The position numbers and the translations under genes were made by a program. The notes under the pieces are model-generated. The model did not search any database, was not told the origin of the DNA, and saw only the letters and a list, made by a program, of their open reading frames with translations. DNA of 53,908 nucleotides from Priestia endophytica DSM 13796 (GTDB taxonomy: Bacteria > Bacillota > Bacilli > Bacillales > Bacillaceae_H), in NCBI RefSeq assembly GCF_900115845.1, contig NZ_FOXX01000015.1:1-53908 (forward strand). The letters are read 5' to 3'. Below, one piece after another: positions 8,906 through 17,774 of this stretch (position 1 is its first letter; each line of letters starts with the position of its first letter).

Positions 8906-9544
8906 ATGGGAACTACAGTAAAAACGAACAATTTTATGAAAATTATGAAAGAACGCCGATCTATACGTAACTATGATCCAACAGTTAAAATCAGCAAAGA
9001 AGAAATGACTGAAATATTAGAAGAAGCAACTACAGCACCTTCTTCAGTTAACGCGCAGCCATGGCGTTTTCTTGTTATTGAAAGTGAAGAAGGAAAAGAA
9101 AAGCTTGCGAAGCTAGCCAAATTTAATCAATCACAAGTTACTACTTCATCTGCAGTTATCGCAGTATTTGCAGACATGCAAAATGCTGACTATATCGAAG
9201 AGATTTACTCAAAAGCCGTTGAGCTTGGATATATGCCACAAGAAGTTAAAGAAAGACAGGTACAAGCTTTAACTGCGCATTTTGAGAAGCTGCCAGCACA
9301 AGACAACCGTGAAACAATTCTAATTGACGCAGGACTTGTTTCAATGCAGTTAATGCTAACAGCTCGTGCCCATGGATACGATACAAATCCAATTGGAGGC
9401 TATGAAAAAGAAAATATTGCTGAAGTTTTTGGAATAGAAAAAGAGCGCTATGTACCTGTTATGCTTTTATCAATTGGAAAGTCAGTTGATGAAGGATACG
9501 CTTCATATCGTTTCCCTATTGATAAAATTACACAGTGGAAATAA
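8906..9544 (+). CDS. ydgI: NAD(P)H-dependent nitroreductase (YdgI-like)
   Basis: This is a flavin (FMN) enzyme of the nitroreductase family that reduces nitro and quinone compounds with NAD(P)H. The 212-residue sequence opens with the FMN-binding signature ERRSIRNYDP and continues with ATTAPSSVNAQPWRFLVI, both typical of the family. A second flavin/phosphate region sits at GYDTNPIGGYEKENI. Length and sequence agree with B. subtilis YdgI. AGAGGAG precedes ATG 8906. It is probably induced, together with the MarR gene ahead of it, by the compounds it detoxifies. Confidence 0.9.
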   Translation: MGTTVKTNNFMKIMKERRSIRNYDPTVKISKEEMTEILEEATTAPSSVNAQPWRFLVIESEEGKEKLAKLAKFNQSQVTTSSAVIAVFADMQNADYIEEIYSKAVELGYMPQEVKERQVQALTAHFEKLPAQDNRETILIDAGLVSMQLMLTARAHGYDTNPIGGYEKENIAEVFGIEKERYVPVMLLSIGKSVDEGYASYRFPIDKITQWK

Positions 9545-9712
9545 TACAATTTTACATTAGAAAATAGTAATGATTGTTTATTTAAGATTCATATGCATTT
9601 GAAGATTACAAAACGTTCTCCTAAATATATTAGGTATTCAAGAAAGCACGAATATCTAGTCCAATAAATAGAAAAAGAGCAGACACATTTATAAATTTAG
9701 GGCTATTTAATC

Positions 9713-9755
9713 AGAATCCATTTTGAAAAATCTTTTTTAAAGTGGATTCTTTTTA
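9713..9755 (+). terminator. Probable intrinsic terminator downstream of the nitroreductase gene
   Basis: AGAATCCATTT (9713-9723) pairs with AAGTGGATTCT (9740-9750) and is followed by TTTTATTT. It is 170 bp from the nitroreductase stop; the sequence in between (9545-9712) is A+T rich and holds no gene I can see. Confidence 0.7.
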
Positions 9756-9822
9756 TTTACTATAGAGGGTAAGTTGTGAGAGGTTTTTAGCTGACTCTAA
9801 AGTTAGTAGTTAAGGAAATAGT

Positions 9823-9975
9823 ATGTATACACTTATTAGCATCGTGCAGTTGCTTGGATTCTTCTTTATCTTTTACACTGTTTCATCTTATATATTTTCA
9901 TTTAGAGAACTTATATATTATAGGACCTTATCTGTTATTGTTGGACTTAGTTTTTCAGCTTTTATGGGTGTATAG
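9823..9975 (+). CDS. Possible small membrane protein, perhaps interrupted by TAG
   Basis: A 50-codon frame starts at ATG 9823 with AAGGA a few bases upstream. The product is strongly hydrophobic, with spans at about residues 5-25 and 36-49, and resembles no family I know. It stops at TAG 9973. The same frame continues past the stop with another hydrophobic stretch (GALLLLILFVWAAYYKKHR) and stays open to 10119. The gene may therefore be a longer three-span protein broken by an amber codon, or a genuine 50-residue protein. The continuation runs through a terminator (10044), which argues against all of it being coding. Treat as tentative. Confidence 0.35.
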   Translation: MYTLISIVQLLGFFFIFYTVSSYIFSFRELIYYRTLSVIVGLSFSAFMGV

Positions 9976-10043
9976 GGTGCTTTGCTTTTATTGATACTGT
10001 TTGTTTGGGCTGCTTATTATAAGAAACATCGTCAGTTTTCATT

Positions 10044-10075
10044 AAAAAACCTTGCTTCTCACAAAGCAAGGTTTT
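10044..10075. terminator. Bidirectional terminator before the aldo-keto reductase
   Basis: AAAAACCTTGCTT (10044-10056) pairs with AAGCAAGGTTTTT (10063-10075), with A and T tracts on both sides. It can end the minus-strand aldo-keto reductase transcript and any plus-strand transcript from the 9.8 kb ORF. Confidence 0.88.
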
Positions 10076-10081
10076 TCGATA

Positions 10082-10924
10082 TTAAAATTCCTCATATACA
10101 GCAGGATCTTGATCGTTAATTCTTCCATCTGGACGAGAAAGGGAAGCAATTTGTTTCATATCTTTTTCATCAAGAGAAAAGTCAAAGATAGAAATATTCT
10201 CAAGCTGGCGCTCGGGAGAGGCTGACTTCGGAATAGGAATTGCTCCTAGCTGATAGTGCCAGCGCAAAATAACTTGAGAGATCGTTTTGTTGTGCTTCTC
10301 GGCAATGTGGGCAAGTTGATCGTTATGAAGCACATCACTCGCACGAGATAAAGGACTCCATGATTCTGTTTTTATATTCTGTTCTTCATGCCATTTATGT
10401 TGGTATTCCTGATTAAAAGCAGGATGAAGTTCAATTTGATTTATACTTGGCTTCACACCTGTTTCACGTTCAAGTCGTTCAATATGTTCAGGTAAGAAAT
10501 TGCAAACCCCGATTGAGCGGATAAGGCCCCATTTTTTAGCTTCAATTAGTGCTTGCCATGCTTCTACATAGTGATCTTGTTTTGGATTTGGCCAGTGAAT
10601 AAGATATAAATCATAGTAATCCAAGTTAGCTCTGTATAGGGACTCTTGAATTGTTGTAACAGCTTTATCATATTCATGATAACGACCAGGAAGTTTGGAT
10701 GTAATTCTTAACTGTTCTCTTGGAATGGAGCTACGGCGAATTGCTTCCCCAACAGTTCCTTCATTCTCATAGTTATAAGCAGTATCAATTAGGCGGTATC
10801 CAATGTCAATAGCACCCTTAATCGCATTAGATCCCACATTTCCATTAAGAGCGTATGTACCAAAACCAATAGCAGGGATTGTTGTACCATCATTAAGCGT
10901 AACTTCTGGAATGGATTTCCTCAT
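10082..10924 (-). CDS. Aldo/keto reductase
   Basis: This is a monomeric NADPH-dependent reductase of the (beta/alpha)8 aldo-keto reductase family, acting on aldehydes and ketones in the cytoplasm. The 280-residue product carries the full catalytic tetrad: Asp47, Tyr52, Lys77 and His110, the last within LYLIHWPNP. The cofactor loop IPIPKSASPERQLEN is also intact. AAAGGAG sits before ATG 10924. It is transcribed alone, divergently from the beta-lactamase gene. It is clearly distinct from the second family member at 18748. The physiological substrate cannot be read from the sequence. Confidence 0.9.
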   Translation of the reverse strand: MRKSIPEVTLNDGTTIPAIGFGTYALNGNVGSNAIKGAIDIGYRLIDTAYNYENEGTVGEAIRRSSIPREQLRITSKLPGRYHEYDKAVTTIQESLYRANLDYYDLYLIHWPNPKQDHYVEAWQALIEAKKWGLIRSIGVCNFLPEHIERLERETGVKPSINQIELHPAFNQEYQHKWHEEQNIKTESWSPLSRASDVLHNDQLAHIAEKHNKTISQVILRWHYQLGAIPIPKSASPERQLENISIFDFSLDEKDMKQIASLSRPDGRINDQDPAVYEEF

Positions 10925-11090
10925 TATGAATCACTCCTTTTACATTTACTTTAACACTTTTTGGACAATTGAAACAATTTCAAAGATTTATTATGGTAAT
11001 GTTATGAACTTAATAGGGTTTTGTCATCTTCATAATAGAGAAAAATTGGTAAGATGAGTGTGGAATTAATTTTAGTGAGGTGGAGTGGAG

Positions 11091-11894
11091 ATGAAGAAAC
11101 TAATTAGTTATGTTACTGTTTTCTTGCTTGTTTGTAGTACTGTGACAGTTTTTCTTGGACAACCTTCTCAAAGGGTACATGCGGCAAAGAATTCAAATGT
11201 AAAAGAGTTTAATGTTGAAGAGTTTTTTAATGATAAAAACGGTACATTTGTACTCCGAGATATGAAAACTGGAAAAACACTTTTTTATAACAAAGAGAGA
11301 GCTCAAACAAGATTTGCCCCGCAATCTACATTCAAAATTCCAAATTCACTTATCGGCCTGCAAGTTGGAGCTGTAAGGGATGAATATGATATTAAATATT
11401 GGGATGGAGAAAAGCGTGAGATTGAAGAGTGGAACCGAGACCATACGCTTGGATCTGCTTTGCGTTATTCAGTTGTTTGGTATTATCAAGAGATGGCTCG
11501 TGATATTGGAAACGACCGAATGAAAGAGTGGATAGAGAAAATATCTTATGGGAATAAGGATATTAGCGGCGGAATTGATCAGTTTTGGTTAAGTAGCTCC
11601 CTTAGAATCTCACCACTAGAGCAAGTGAATTTTATAGAAAAACTGTACAAAGAAGAGCTTCCATTTGATTTAGATGTAATGAGAACTGTAAAACGAATGA
11701 TGGTTCAAAAAGAAGGAAGAAATTACACCATCCATGCGAAAACAGGTCAAGGAAATGAACTAGGATGGTATGTTGGGTATGTTGAAAGAGAAGGACATGA
11801 CTATGCATTTGCCGTTAATCTTAACGGTACATCTGCAGAAGCTAAGCAGATTACAGAAGAAGTATTGAAGAAGTACAATATAATCAAAGAATAA
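11091..11894 (+). CDS. Class D (OXA-like) beta-lactamase, secreted
   Basis: This is a serine beta-lactamase of class D type. A signal peptide (residues 1 to about 32, ending near VHAA) precedes the enzyme domain. All class D motifs are present: S79-T-F-K82, S127-V-V, Y153-G-N and K217-T-G, plus FWLSSSLRISPLEQV before the last one, typical of OXA enzymes. ATG 11091 is preferred to GTG 11085 because AGGTGG lies 8 bases upstream. The product has 267 residues. Similar chromosomal class D proteins are known from B. subtilis (YbxI) and relatives, some of them with weak activity, so the resistance level is not predictable. No regulator gene is adjacent. Confidence 0.9.
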   Translation: MKKLISYVTVFLLVCSTVTVFLGQPSQRVHAAKNSNVKEFNVEEFFNDKNGTFVLRDMKTGKTLFYNKERAQTRFAPQSTFKIPNSLIGLQVGAVRDEYDIKYWDGEKREIEEWNRDHTLGSALRYSVVWYYQEMARDIGNDRMKEWIEKISYGNKDISGGIDQFWLSSSLRISPLEQVNFIEKLYKEELPFDLDVMRTVKRMMVQKEGRNYTIHAKTGQGNELGWYVGYVEREGHDYAFAVNLNGTSAEAKQITEEVLKKYNIIKE

Positions 11895-11896
11895 GA

Positions 11897-11931
11897 AAAA
11901 GGGTAAGAAGCTAGCTGCTTCTTACCCTTTT
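11897..11931. terminator. Bidirectional terminator between the beta-lactamase gene and gabD
   Basis: AAAAGGGTAAGAAGC (11897-11911) pairs with GCTTCTTACCCTTTT (11917-11931) across a short loop, with an A tract and a T tract. It sits between convergent genes and serves both. Confidence 0.92.
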
Positions 11932-11938
11932 ATATGAA

Positions 11939-13363
11939 TTAAAGACCTGTTGAAATATATTTTACTTCAAGATAGTCTTCAATACCGTAATGACTTCCTT
12001 CACGTCCAAGTCCACTTTCTTTAAAGCCTCCGAATGGAGCTTGTGCAGTAGACGGTGAACCATCATTTACACCAACAATTCCATATTCAAGTTCTTCAGA
12101 AATATATGTTGCTTCTTTTAAATCTTGAGTAAACACATAGCCTGCTAAGCCATATGGGCTGTTATTTGCACGTTCAACAGCTTCTTCTGCTGTTTTAAAT
12201 GTTACGATTGGTGCAAGTGGCCCAAAAGTTTCTTCAAACATACATTTCATATCTTCTGTTACGTTTGTGATAACAGTCGGTTCCATAAAAGAGCCGCCTT
12301 TATCTGTAATAGCATTTCCACCTACAAGCACCTTAGCTCCTTTTTCAGTTGCGTCTTTAATTTGAGCAATTACTTTATCAACAGCTTTTTGATTAATAAG
12401 TGGCCCCACATTTGTATCTTTTTCAAGGCCGTTTCCAACTTTAATTTCTTTCACTTTTGCAACGAATTTCTCTATGAATTCTTCTGCAATGTTTTCGTGC
12501 ACAAAAATACGGTTTGGACAAATGCAAATTTGACCTGCATTAGAGAATTTAGCAGTAGCTAATCCTTGTACAGCAGCATCAATATCAGCATTCTCCGTTA
12601 CGATAAATGGAGCATGTCCACCAAGTTCAAGAGAAAGTTTTTTCACTGTATCAGCAGCACCACGCATTAAATGTTTACCAACAGCTGTTGAACCTGTGAA
12701 TGTTAACTTGCGAATACGGCCATCTTTTTGCCATGTATCACCGATCGCAGCTGCATCACCTGTTACAACGTTAATAACGCCGTTTGGAACACCAGCTTCT
12801 TCTGCAAGTTCTGCGAGACGGAACGCTGTAAATGGTGTTTCTTCAGACGGTTTTACAACAATTGTGCATCCTGCTGCAAGAGCTGGAGCAATTTTGCGTG
12901 TAATCATAGCAGCTGGGAAGTTCCAAGGAGTAATCGCTGCAACAACACCAACAGGTTGTCTTTTTACCGTAATACGTTTGTTAGGATGACTTGCTGGAAT
13001 TGTTTCACCGTAAAGACGTTGACCCTCAGCAGCAAACCAAGCGATATAATCATTTCCATAGGCAATTTCACCTTTTGCTTGAGCTAATGGTTTCCCTTGT
13101 TCTGTTGTCATAATTTTAGCAAGGTTGTCCGTATCTTTCTCAATTAATTCATGCCATTTCATTAAAATTGCACTACGTTCTTTTGCTGTTTTTTTAGACC
13201 ATGTTTTAAAAGCTTTATGAGCAGCATCAGCAGCAGCTTTTGCCTCCTGCGCTCCTGCATTTGGAATATTCCCAATAACTTCATTTGTAGCAGGGTTAAT
13301 AACATCTATTGTTTTTTCTACTGTTGACCATTTTCCATCAATATATAATTTATTTGGATACAT
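11939..13363 (-). CDS. gabD: Succinate-semialdehyde dehydrogenase (NAD(P)+), GabD family
   Basis: The enzyme oxidises succinate semialdehyde to succinate, the last step of GABA breakdown. The 474-residue product is a full-length aldehyde dehydrogenase. It has the cofactor motif ITPWNFPAAMITRK, the catalytic Glu in LELGGHAPF and the catalytic Cys in GQICICPNR (about residue 280). The sequence resembles GabD more than betaine- or fatty-aldehyde enzymes. TAGGAGGAT precedes ATG 13363. No gabT aminotransferase is adjacent. A LysR gene diverges from it with 125 bp between the start codons, suggesting that regulator controls it. Confidence 0.9.
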   Translation of the reverse strand: MYPNKLYIDGKWSTVEKTIDVINPATNEVIGNIPNAGAQEAKAAADAAHKAFKTWSKKTAKERSAILMKWHELIEKDTDNLAKIMTTEQGKPLAQAKGEIAYGNDYIAWFAAEGQRLYGETIPASHPNKRITVKRQPVGVVAAITPWNFPAAMITRKIAPALAAGCTIVVKPSEETPFTAFRLAELAEEAGVPNGVINVVTGDAAAIGDTWQKDGRIRKLTFTGSTAVGKHLMRGAADTVKKLSLELGGHAPFIVTENADIDAAVQGLATAKFSNAGQICICPNRIFVHENIAEEFIEKFVAKVKEIKVGNGLEKDTNVGPLINQKAVDKVIAQIKDATEKGAKVLVGGNAITDKGGSFMEPTVITNVTEDMKCMFEETFGPLAPIVTFKTAEEAVERANNSPYGLAGYVFTQDLKEATYISEELEYGIVGVNDGSPSTAQAPFGGFKESGLGREGSHYGIEDYLEVKYISTGL

Positions 13364-13488
13364 TGTACATCCTCCTAAGTATGAATAAGTCTTGTTGTTA
13401 TCTACATTATCTACACTAGCACCATTTTTGCTTTGGGGGAACTTCCCTTATATACTAAGGGTATAACCAAATGTTATAGGTGATAAAA

Positions 13489-14349
13489 ATGAGAACAGAA
13501 TGGCTTCAATCTTTTATAGAAACAGCTAAAAAAAAAAGCTTAAGCAAAGCAAGCGAGGCTTTGCATATGACACAGCCTGCACTTAGCAAGCAAATGAAAA
13601 AACTAGAAAATGATTTAGGTGCAACCTTATTTATTCGCTCAGCTTCAGGAGTTGAGCTCACGAAAGCAGGAGAAATTTTGTTTCGGGAAAGTGAGGACAT
13701 CTTGTCTAAAGTGCATGCCGTTGAAAGAAGCATTAGAGCTTCTGAAGAGCAAAGGAACATTACTATTGGAACATGGCAAAGCATGGCGGCTTTTTATTTA
13801 CCATATAAGCTAGCACTAGCTAACGATGAAAAGTCTCACATTGATATTAAGATTGGGCATCACTATAAAGATCTGCTAACGCAGCTAGACCATAATGAAA
13901 TTGATGCTGCTCTTTTTGATGACCGAGCAATTCAACATTCGCATTGGAGTAAGGGATTACTAAAGGAGCCCTTTTATCTTTTTGTGAATGAACAACATCC
14001 GCTTGCTGGGAAAAAGAGCGTGTCTTTTTCCGAATTTCAGCAAGAGAAGATTGTTGTTCTCCCTTCAGGATGTGATGTAAGAACGCTTGTGGAGAAAGAA
14101 TATGAGCATCATGGCATCAATCTTAGAATTAGCAGTGAAATCGAGTTTGCTCAGAGCATTATCGGTTTTATTTCTGCAAACTTAGGCATTTCTATCCTCC
14201 CGGAAATTTTCACGAAAGATATTGGACGTTCAAATATTAAGGCTCTTCCAATTGAGGATTTTCATCTTCAAAGAGAAACGTCTTTGATAACAAAAAACCC
14301 AGACATAGGGAAAAAACTTTATAAGTTATTCTTTAGTCCAGGCGTTTGA
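13489..14349 (+). CDS. LysR family transcriptional regulator
   Basis: The 286-residue protein has the LysR plan. An N-terminal winged helix (residues 1-60, with KKSLSKASEALHMTQPALSKQMKKLE split over the helix-turn-helix) precedes an effector-binding domain (about 90-286). ATG 13489 has AGGTGAT 6 bases upstream and is preferred to GTG 13480. It diverges from gabD and probably controls it, autoregulating from the shared 125-bp region. The effector is unknown. B. subtilis controls its gab genes with a different regulator (GabR), so this is another wiring. Confidence 0.88.
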   Translation: MRTEWLQSFIETAKKKSLSKASEALHMTQPALSKQMKKLENDLGATLFIRSASGVELTKAGEILFRESEDILSKVHAVERSIRASEEQRNITIGTWQSMAAFYLPYKLALANDEKSHIDIKIGHHYKDLLTQLDHNEIDAALFDDRAIQHSHWSKGLLKEPFYLFVNEQHPLAGKKSVSFSEFQQEKIVVLPSGCDVRTLVEKEYEHHGINLRISSEIEFAQSIIGFISANLGISILPEIFTKDIGRSNIKALPIEDFHLQRETSLITKNPDIGKKLYKLFFSPGV

Positions 14350-14473
14350 CCCCGTTATTCCACCTGAAAATAAGGAGGGTTTCTTTAGGAGGAAATGCTA
14401 TCAAAACAGTAATATTCATGTATAATGATAGGGCTATGATTTTCTATTAGATGGAAGAGGAGAAATGGAAATA

Positions 14474-15250
14474 ATGTTGGATGAAGATATCATAAAAGAG
14501 CCTGTGTCATTTGAAGAGCAGCATCAAGTGGTTCGTAGAAACACAGGATTCTACGACTTGAAATGGGCTAAAAAGTTTGACCCAGCAAGCGGTTTTTCAT
14601 GGAACTGGGCGGCTTTTTTTCTAAATACATTATGGTTTGCATATCGAAAAATGTACAAACAATTCTACATCTTTTGTGGCCTTGAACTTATTTGGTTTTC
14701 TTTATCTTTTTTAGTTGAAATCCCACTATGGTCAGATGTTGTATTTTATCTGATTTGCTCACTTGTTATTGGCATGTGTGCTAATGGTTGGTATTACAAA
14801 CAAGTGATGAACATTTTATCAAAAGCAGAAGAACTGCCTGAAATAAGAAGAGAAGCTTATTTTCAAACAAAAGGTGGTACACATATTGGAGTTGCTCTTG
14901 GGCTAACAGCTCTGGCTATTGCTATGTTTCTAGGGACAGGTACTTGTCTGTCTTATGTACCAACAAAAGCGAATGTAAAATCAATTGTCAGTTCTAGTGA
15001 CGAAGGGATAACGCTTGAAGCTTATAATGATGATTCAAAGTGGACGTATGTAGAAAAAAGAGGACGTCATTATGTTGTTGAATTCTCGGGGTATGATTAT
15101 GCTGAAAAAGAAAATGTCCTTATTACATTTAACGTTTACTTAGATAAACAGTTATATGAATGGAAGGATATTTATATTGATGGGAAGAAACTAAATCAAG
15201 ACGATGCATATGATTATGAAACATGGATTGAAGATAATTCATCTTGGTAA
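14474..15250 (+). CDS. DUF2628-type membrane protein
   Basis: A protein of about 258 residues. The segment GFSWNWAAFFLNTLWFAYRK and the following paired membrane spans (about residues 50-110) are the signature of the DUF2628 family. A further span (about 135-155) leads to an extracytoplasmic domain of about 100 residues. The function of the family is unknown. Two starts compete: ATG 14465 lies only 2 bases from AGGAG, while ATG 14474 is 11 bases from it, so I take the latter. A TATAAT at 14421 may be the -10 box. It is transcribed alone and followed by a terminator. Confidence 0.75.
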   Translation: MLDEDIIKEPVSFEEQHQVVRRNTGFYDLKWAKKFDPASGFSWNWAAFFLNTLWFAYRKMYKQFYIFCGLELIWFSLSFLVEIPLWSDVVFYLICSLVIGMCANGWYYKQVMNILSKAEELPEIRREAYFQTKGGTHIGVALGLTALAIAMFLGTGTCLSYVPTKANVKSIVSSSDEGITLEAYNDDSKWTYVEKRGRHYVVEFSGYDYAEKENVLITFNVYLDKQLYEWKDIYIDGKKLNQDDAYDYETWIEDNSSW

Positions 15251-15259
15251 ACGTTGAAT

Positions 15260-15300
15260 ATAAAAAAAAGTCAGTGCAAAAAAGCCCTGGCTTTTTTTAT
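15260..15300 (+). terminator. Intrinsic terminator after the DUF2628 gene
   Basis: ATAAAAAAAAGTCAG (15260-15274) pairs with CTGGCTTTTTTTAT (15287-15300). The stem has one wobble and ends in a T run. Confidence 0.8.
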
Positions 15301-15345
15301 ATTGAATCTTCTAATAATTTTAACTATAAGCTAGATATTTAAAAA

Positions 15346-15359
15346 TGAAAGCGCTATAA
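15346..15359 (+). promoter_or_regulatory. cre site 1 upstream of the kdg genes
   Basis: TGAAAGCGCTATAA matches the CcpA operator consensus TGAAARCGYTTTCA at 12 of 14 positions. It overlaps a TATAAT box (15355-15360), so CcpA binding would block that promoter. With the second site 75 bp downstream it indicates carbon catabolite repression of the permease and kinase genes. Confidence 0.72.
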
Positions 15360-15420
15360 TTGTATTATGGAACGACGTATCATAATGCGGAACAAAAATT
15401 GTGTTTGGATATTATTTTTT

Positions 15421-15434
15421 TGAAAGCGCTTTAT
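15421..15434 (+). promoter_or_regulatory. cre site 2 upstream of the kdg genes
   Basis: TGAAAGCGCTTTAT has the perfect core TGAAAGCGCTTT and differs from the cre consensus only at the last two bases. It would act as a road-block site in the leader of the kdg transcript. Confidence 0.75.
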
Positions 15435-15735
15435 AAAATGTATCTTGCAATTCACTTCTATATTCAAGAAATCACTAGAAGTAAGGAGAGGAGAAAAATG
15501 ATAGAGCCTTAATAGATGTTTTGCTAGTAGAAAAGAGTGATGACCCTACATTTGTTACGGGCAATCATAATCATATGTTGTTATAACAAGGAAATTAAAG
15601 ATTCGTTCATCCGAAGTTGTAGAAACCGTCATTTATCTAAAAGAAACCTTATACGAACATTCTCCCTAGAAAAGCATCACGTCTAAAATCTTAATTTCCT
15701 AATGTTTACCCCTATTAAAAAGAAGAGTGAGGTAA
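15435..15735 (+). other. Leader or decayed-gene region upstream of kdgT
   Basis: These 300 bp hold no intact gene. A strong ribosome site, AAGGAGAGGAG (15482-15492), stands 5 bases before an ATG (15498) whose frame stops after four codons. Moving two bases gives another open stretch (about 27 codons, containing LIDVLLVEKSDDPTFVTGN). The pattern suggests a gene, perhaps the original first gene of the operon, that has rotted away. I cannot identify it, and it does not resemble a KDPG aldolase. Confidence 0.4.
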
Positions 15736-16737
15736 ATGATGATGAAAATGATGAAGACGATTGAAAAGATTCCTGGTGGTCTTATGCTTGTGCCGCTTTT
15801 TCTTGGAGCTGTTATCCACACATTTGCACCGAAATCTGGTGAATATTTTGGGTCCTTTACAAATGGATTAATGACAGGTACTGTTCCAATCTTAGCTGTT
15901 TGGTTCTTCTGCATGGGAGCGGGAATCAATATAAAGGCTACAGGGATAGTTCTTAGAAAATCTGGTACACTCGTTCTCACAAAAATTGCTGTTGCTTGGG
16001 TTGTAGCGGTGATTGCCGCTTTGCTTATTCCAGATGGAGGAGTTCAATCAGGCTTCTTTACAGGGCTTTCCGTGCTTGCTTTAGTTTCGATGATGGATAT
16101 GACAAACGGGGGGCTTTATGCATCAATTATGCAACAATACGGGACGAAAGAAGAAGCAGGTGCATTTGTATTAATGTCGCTTGAGTCAGGTCCTCTTGTT
16201 ACAATGCTTATTCTTGGTACAACAGGACTGGCTGCATTTGAACCACAGACGTTTGTTGGAGCTGTTTTACCTTTCTTAATTGGTTTTGTGCTTGGAAATA
16301 TAGACAATGATTTTCGAACCTTTTTTAGTAAAGCGACACATACAATGATTCCATTCTTCGGTTTTGCCCTAGGAAATACGATAGATCTTGGCGTAATTGT
16401 AGAAACAGGACTTCTTGGGATTGTGATGGGACTGCTTGTTATTGTTGTGACAGGAGTTCCACTCATGCTGGCAGACAAGTTTATCGGAGGAGGAAACGGT
16501 ACAGCAGGAGTTGCGGCATCAAGTACGGCAGGAGCAGCTGTTGCAAATCCGATGATTATCGCAAGTATTAAACCAGAATTTATGCCCGTAGCTCAATCTG
16601 CTACAGCTCTTGTTGCCGCTTCCGTTATTGTTACATCCATTCTAGTTCCTATTATCACCGCATATTGGGCGAAATATATGAATAAGAAAAAAGGAGCATC
16701 TGTTGGAGAGCAAACAAACAATACAAGCGCTCTATAA
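15736..16737 (+). CDS. kdgT: 2-keto-3-deoxygluconate permease KdgT
   Basis: KdgT is a proton symporter for 2-keto-3-deoxygluconate, a product of pectin and uronate breakdown. The protein of about 333 residues has around ten membrane spans. It carries the family segment [20 protein letters not shown] (here [11 protein letters not shown] then [13 protein letters not shown], about 245-270). Five clustered in-frame ATGs (15736 to 15751) leave the start uncertain; AGTGAGGT favours 15742. The kinase kdgK follows after 35 bp and the two cre sites lie upstream, so it is probably a catabolite-repressed operon induced through the IclR regulator at 17773. Confidence 0.92.
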   Translation: MMMKMMKTIEKIPGGLMLVPLFLGAVIHTFAPKSGEYFGSFTNGLMTGTVPILAVWFFCMGAGINIKATGIVLRKSGTLVLTKIAVAWVVAVIAALLIPDGGVQSGFFTGLSVLALVSMMDMTNGGLYASIMQQYGTKEEAGAFVLMSLESGPLVTMLILGTTGLAAFEPQTFVGAVLPFLIGFVLGNIDNDFRTFFSKATHTMIPFFGFALGNTIDLGVIVETGLLGIVMGLLVIVVTGVPLMLADKFIGGGNGTAGVAASSTAGAAVANPMIIASIKPEFMPVAQSATALVAASVIVTSILVPIITAYWAKYMNKKKGASVGEQTNNTSAL

Positions 16738-16772
16738 GCAATATTAGGTCTTTCAGTTAAAGGGAGGTTTTA

Positions 16773-17729
16773 ATGAAGATGAGTAGAATCTTAACAGTAG
16801 GAGAGCCAATGGCTTTATTTGTTGCAGAGAAGGAAGGGCCACTAGAAGATGTTGAGTATTTTAGTCGGCATGTAGCAGGTGCTGAAGTAAACTTCTCAAT
16901 TGGGATGGCTCGTTTAGATCACAGTGTGACATATATTACGAAGCTAGGGAAAGATCCATTTGGAACATATATCGAGAAGTTTCTTAAACATAATGGAATT
17001 AATACATCACTTATTCAATATGAACAACAGTATTCAACAGGCATGCAGTGGAAGCAGAAAGTAAAAAGTGGCGATCCTGATGTTTTCTCAGCTCGAAAAA
17101 ATTCTGCTGCTTCTCATATGGATACTGATACTCTTAAAAATTTAGACTTAGCAAGTTTTGATCATCTTCATTTAACAGGGATTCCTCCTGCTTTATCTTT
17201 AGGATGTCGAGAGATGGTTTTTGAGCTTATTAAATCAGCTAAGGCAAAAGGAGTTCAAATTTCATATGACACAAATTTGCGTTATGGTCTTTGGGACAGT
17301 CAGGATGAAATGATTAAAATCATTAACGAGCTTGCTTTTCAGGCTGATATTATCTTCCCGGGAATTGAGGAAGGAAGAATTTTGACAGGAAAAGAAAATG
17401 AACAAGATATTGCTAACTTCTATCACCAGGAAGGAGTACAAACAGTTGTTATTAAGCTTGGACCGAAGGGAGCTTTTACAAGTTCTCAAGGTAAATCTTT
17501 TTATATAGATGGTTTTCCTGTTAAAGAAGTGGTAGATACAGTAGGAGCAGGAGATGCTTTTGCTGTAGGAGTTGTAAGTGCTTTGTTAGAAGAGCAACCT
17601 TTAGATGAAGCTATAAAGCGAGGAACCGTAACAGGAGCGCTTGCTGTTATGTCGTCGGGAGATAATGAAGGGCTTCCTTATAGGGGAGAGCTTGATAAAG
17701 TAATGAAAGATTCGCTAGCTCAGTCATAG
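16773..17729 (+). CDS. kdgK: 2-keto-3-deoxygluconate kinase KdgK (PfkB family)
   Basis: The enzyme phosphorylates 2-keto-3-deoxygluconate to KDPG with ATP. The 318-residue protein is a ribokinase/PfkB sugar kinase. It shows the N-terminal sugar-binding region ending in HVAGAEVNFSIGMARL and the C-terminal anion-hole motif DTVGAGDAFAVG (Asp is the catalytic base). Substrate assignment rests on the adjacent KdgT and on similarity to KDG kinases. GGGAGG is 5 bases before ATG 16773. The next enzyme, KDPG aldolase (kdgA), is not in this cluster, unlike the B. subtilis kdgRKAT operon. Confidence 0.88.
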   Translation: MKMSRILTVGEPMALFVAEKEGPLEDVEYFSRHVAGAEVNFSIGMARLDHSVTYITKLGKDPFGTYIEKFLKHNGINTSLIQYEQQYSTGMQWKQKVKSGDPDVFSARKNSAASHMDTDTLKNLDLASFDHLHLTGIPPALSLGCREMVFELIKSAKAKGVQISYDTNLRYGLWDSQDEMIKIINELAFQADIIFPGIEEGRILTGKENEQDIANFYHQEGVQTVVIKLGPKGAFTSSQGKSFYIDGFPVKEVVDTVGAGDAFAVGVVSALLEEQPLDEAIKRGTVTGALAVMSSGDNEGLPYRGELDKVMKDSLAQS

Positions 17730-17739
17730 CTTCCTAGAT

Positions 17740-17774
17740 AAAAAGGCATTCTCGCCTTTTGAGAATGCCTTTTT
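17740..17774. terminator. Bidirectional terminator between kdgK and the IclR gene
   Basis: AAAAAGGCATTCTC (17740-17753) pairs perfectly with GAGAATGCCTTTTT (17761-17774). It overlaps the last codon region of the convergent regulator gene and can serve both transcripts. Confidence 0.93.

Noticed and set aside
12696-12989. Plus-strand ORFs at 12696 and 12728 inside gabD
   Set aside because: They lie opposite a clearly conserved dehydrogenase gene and show no family features.
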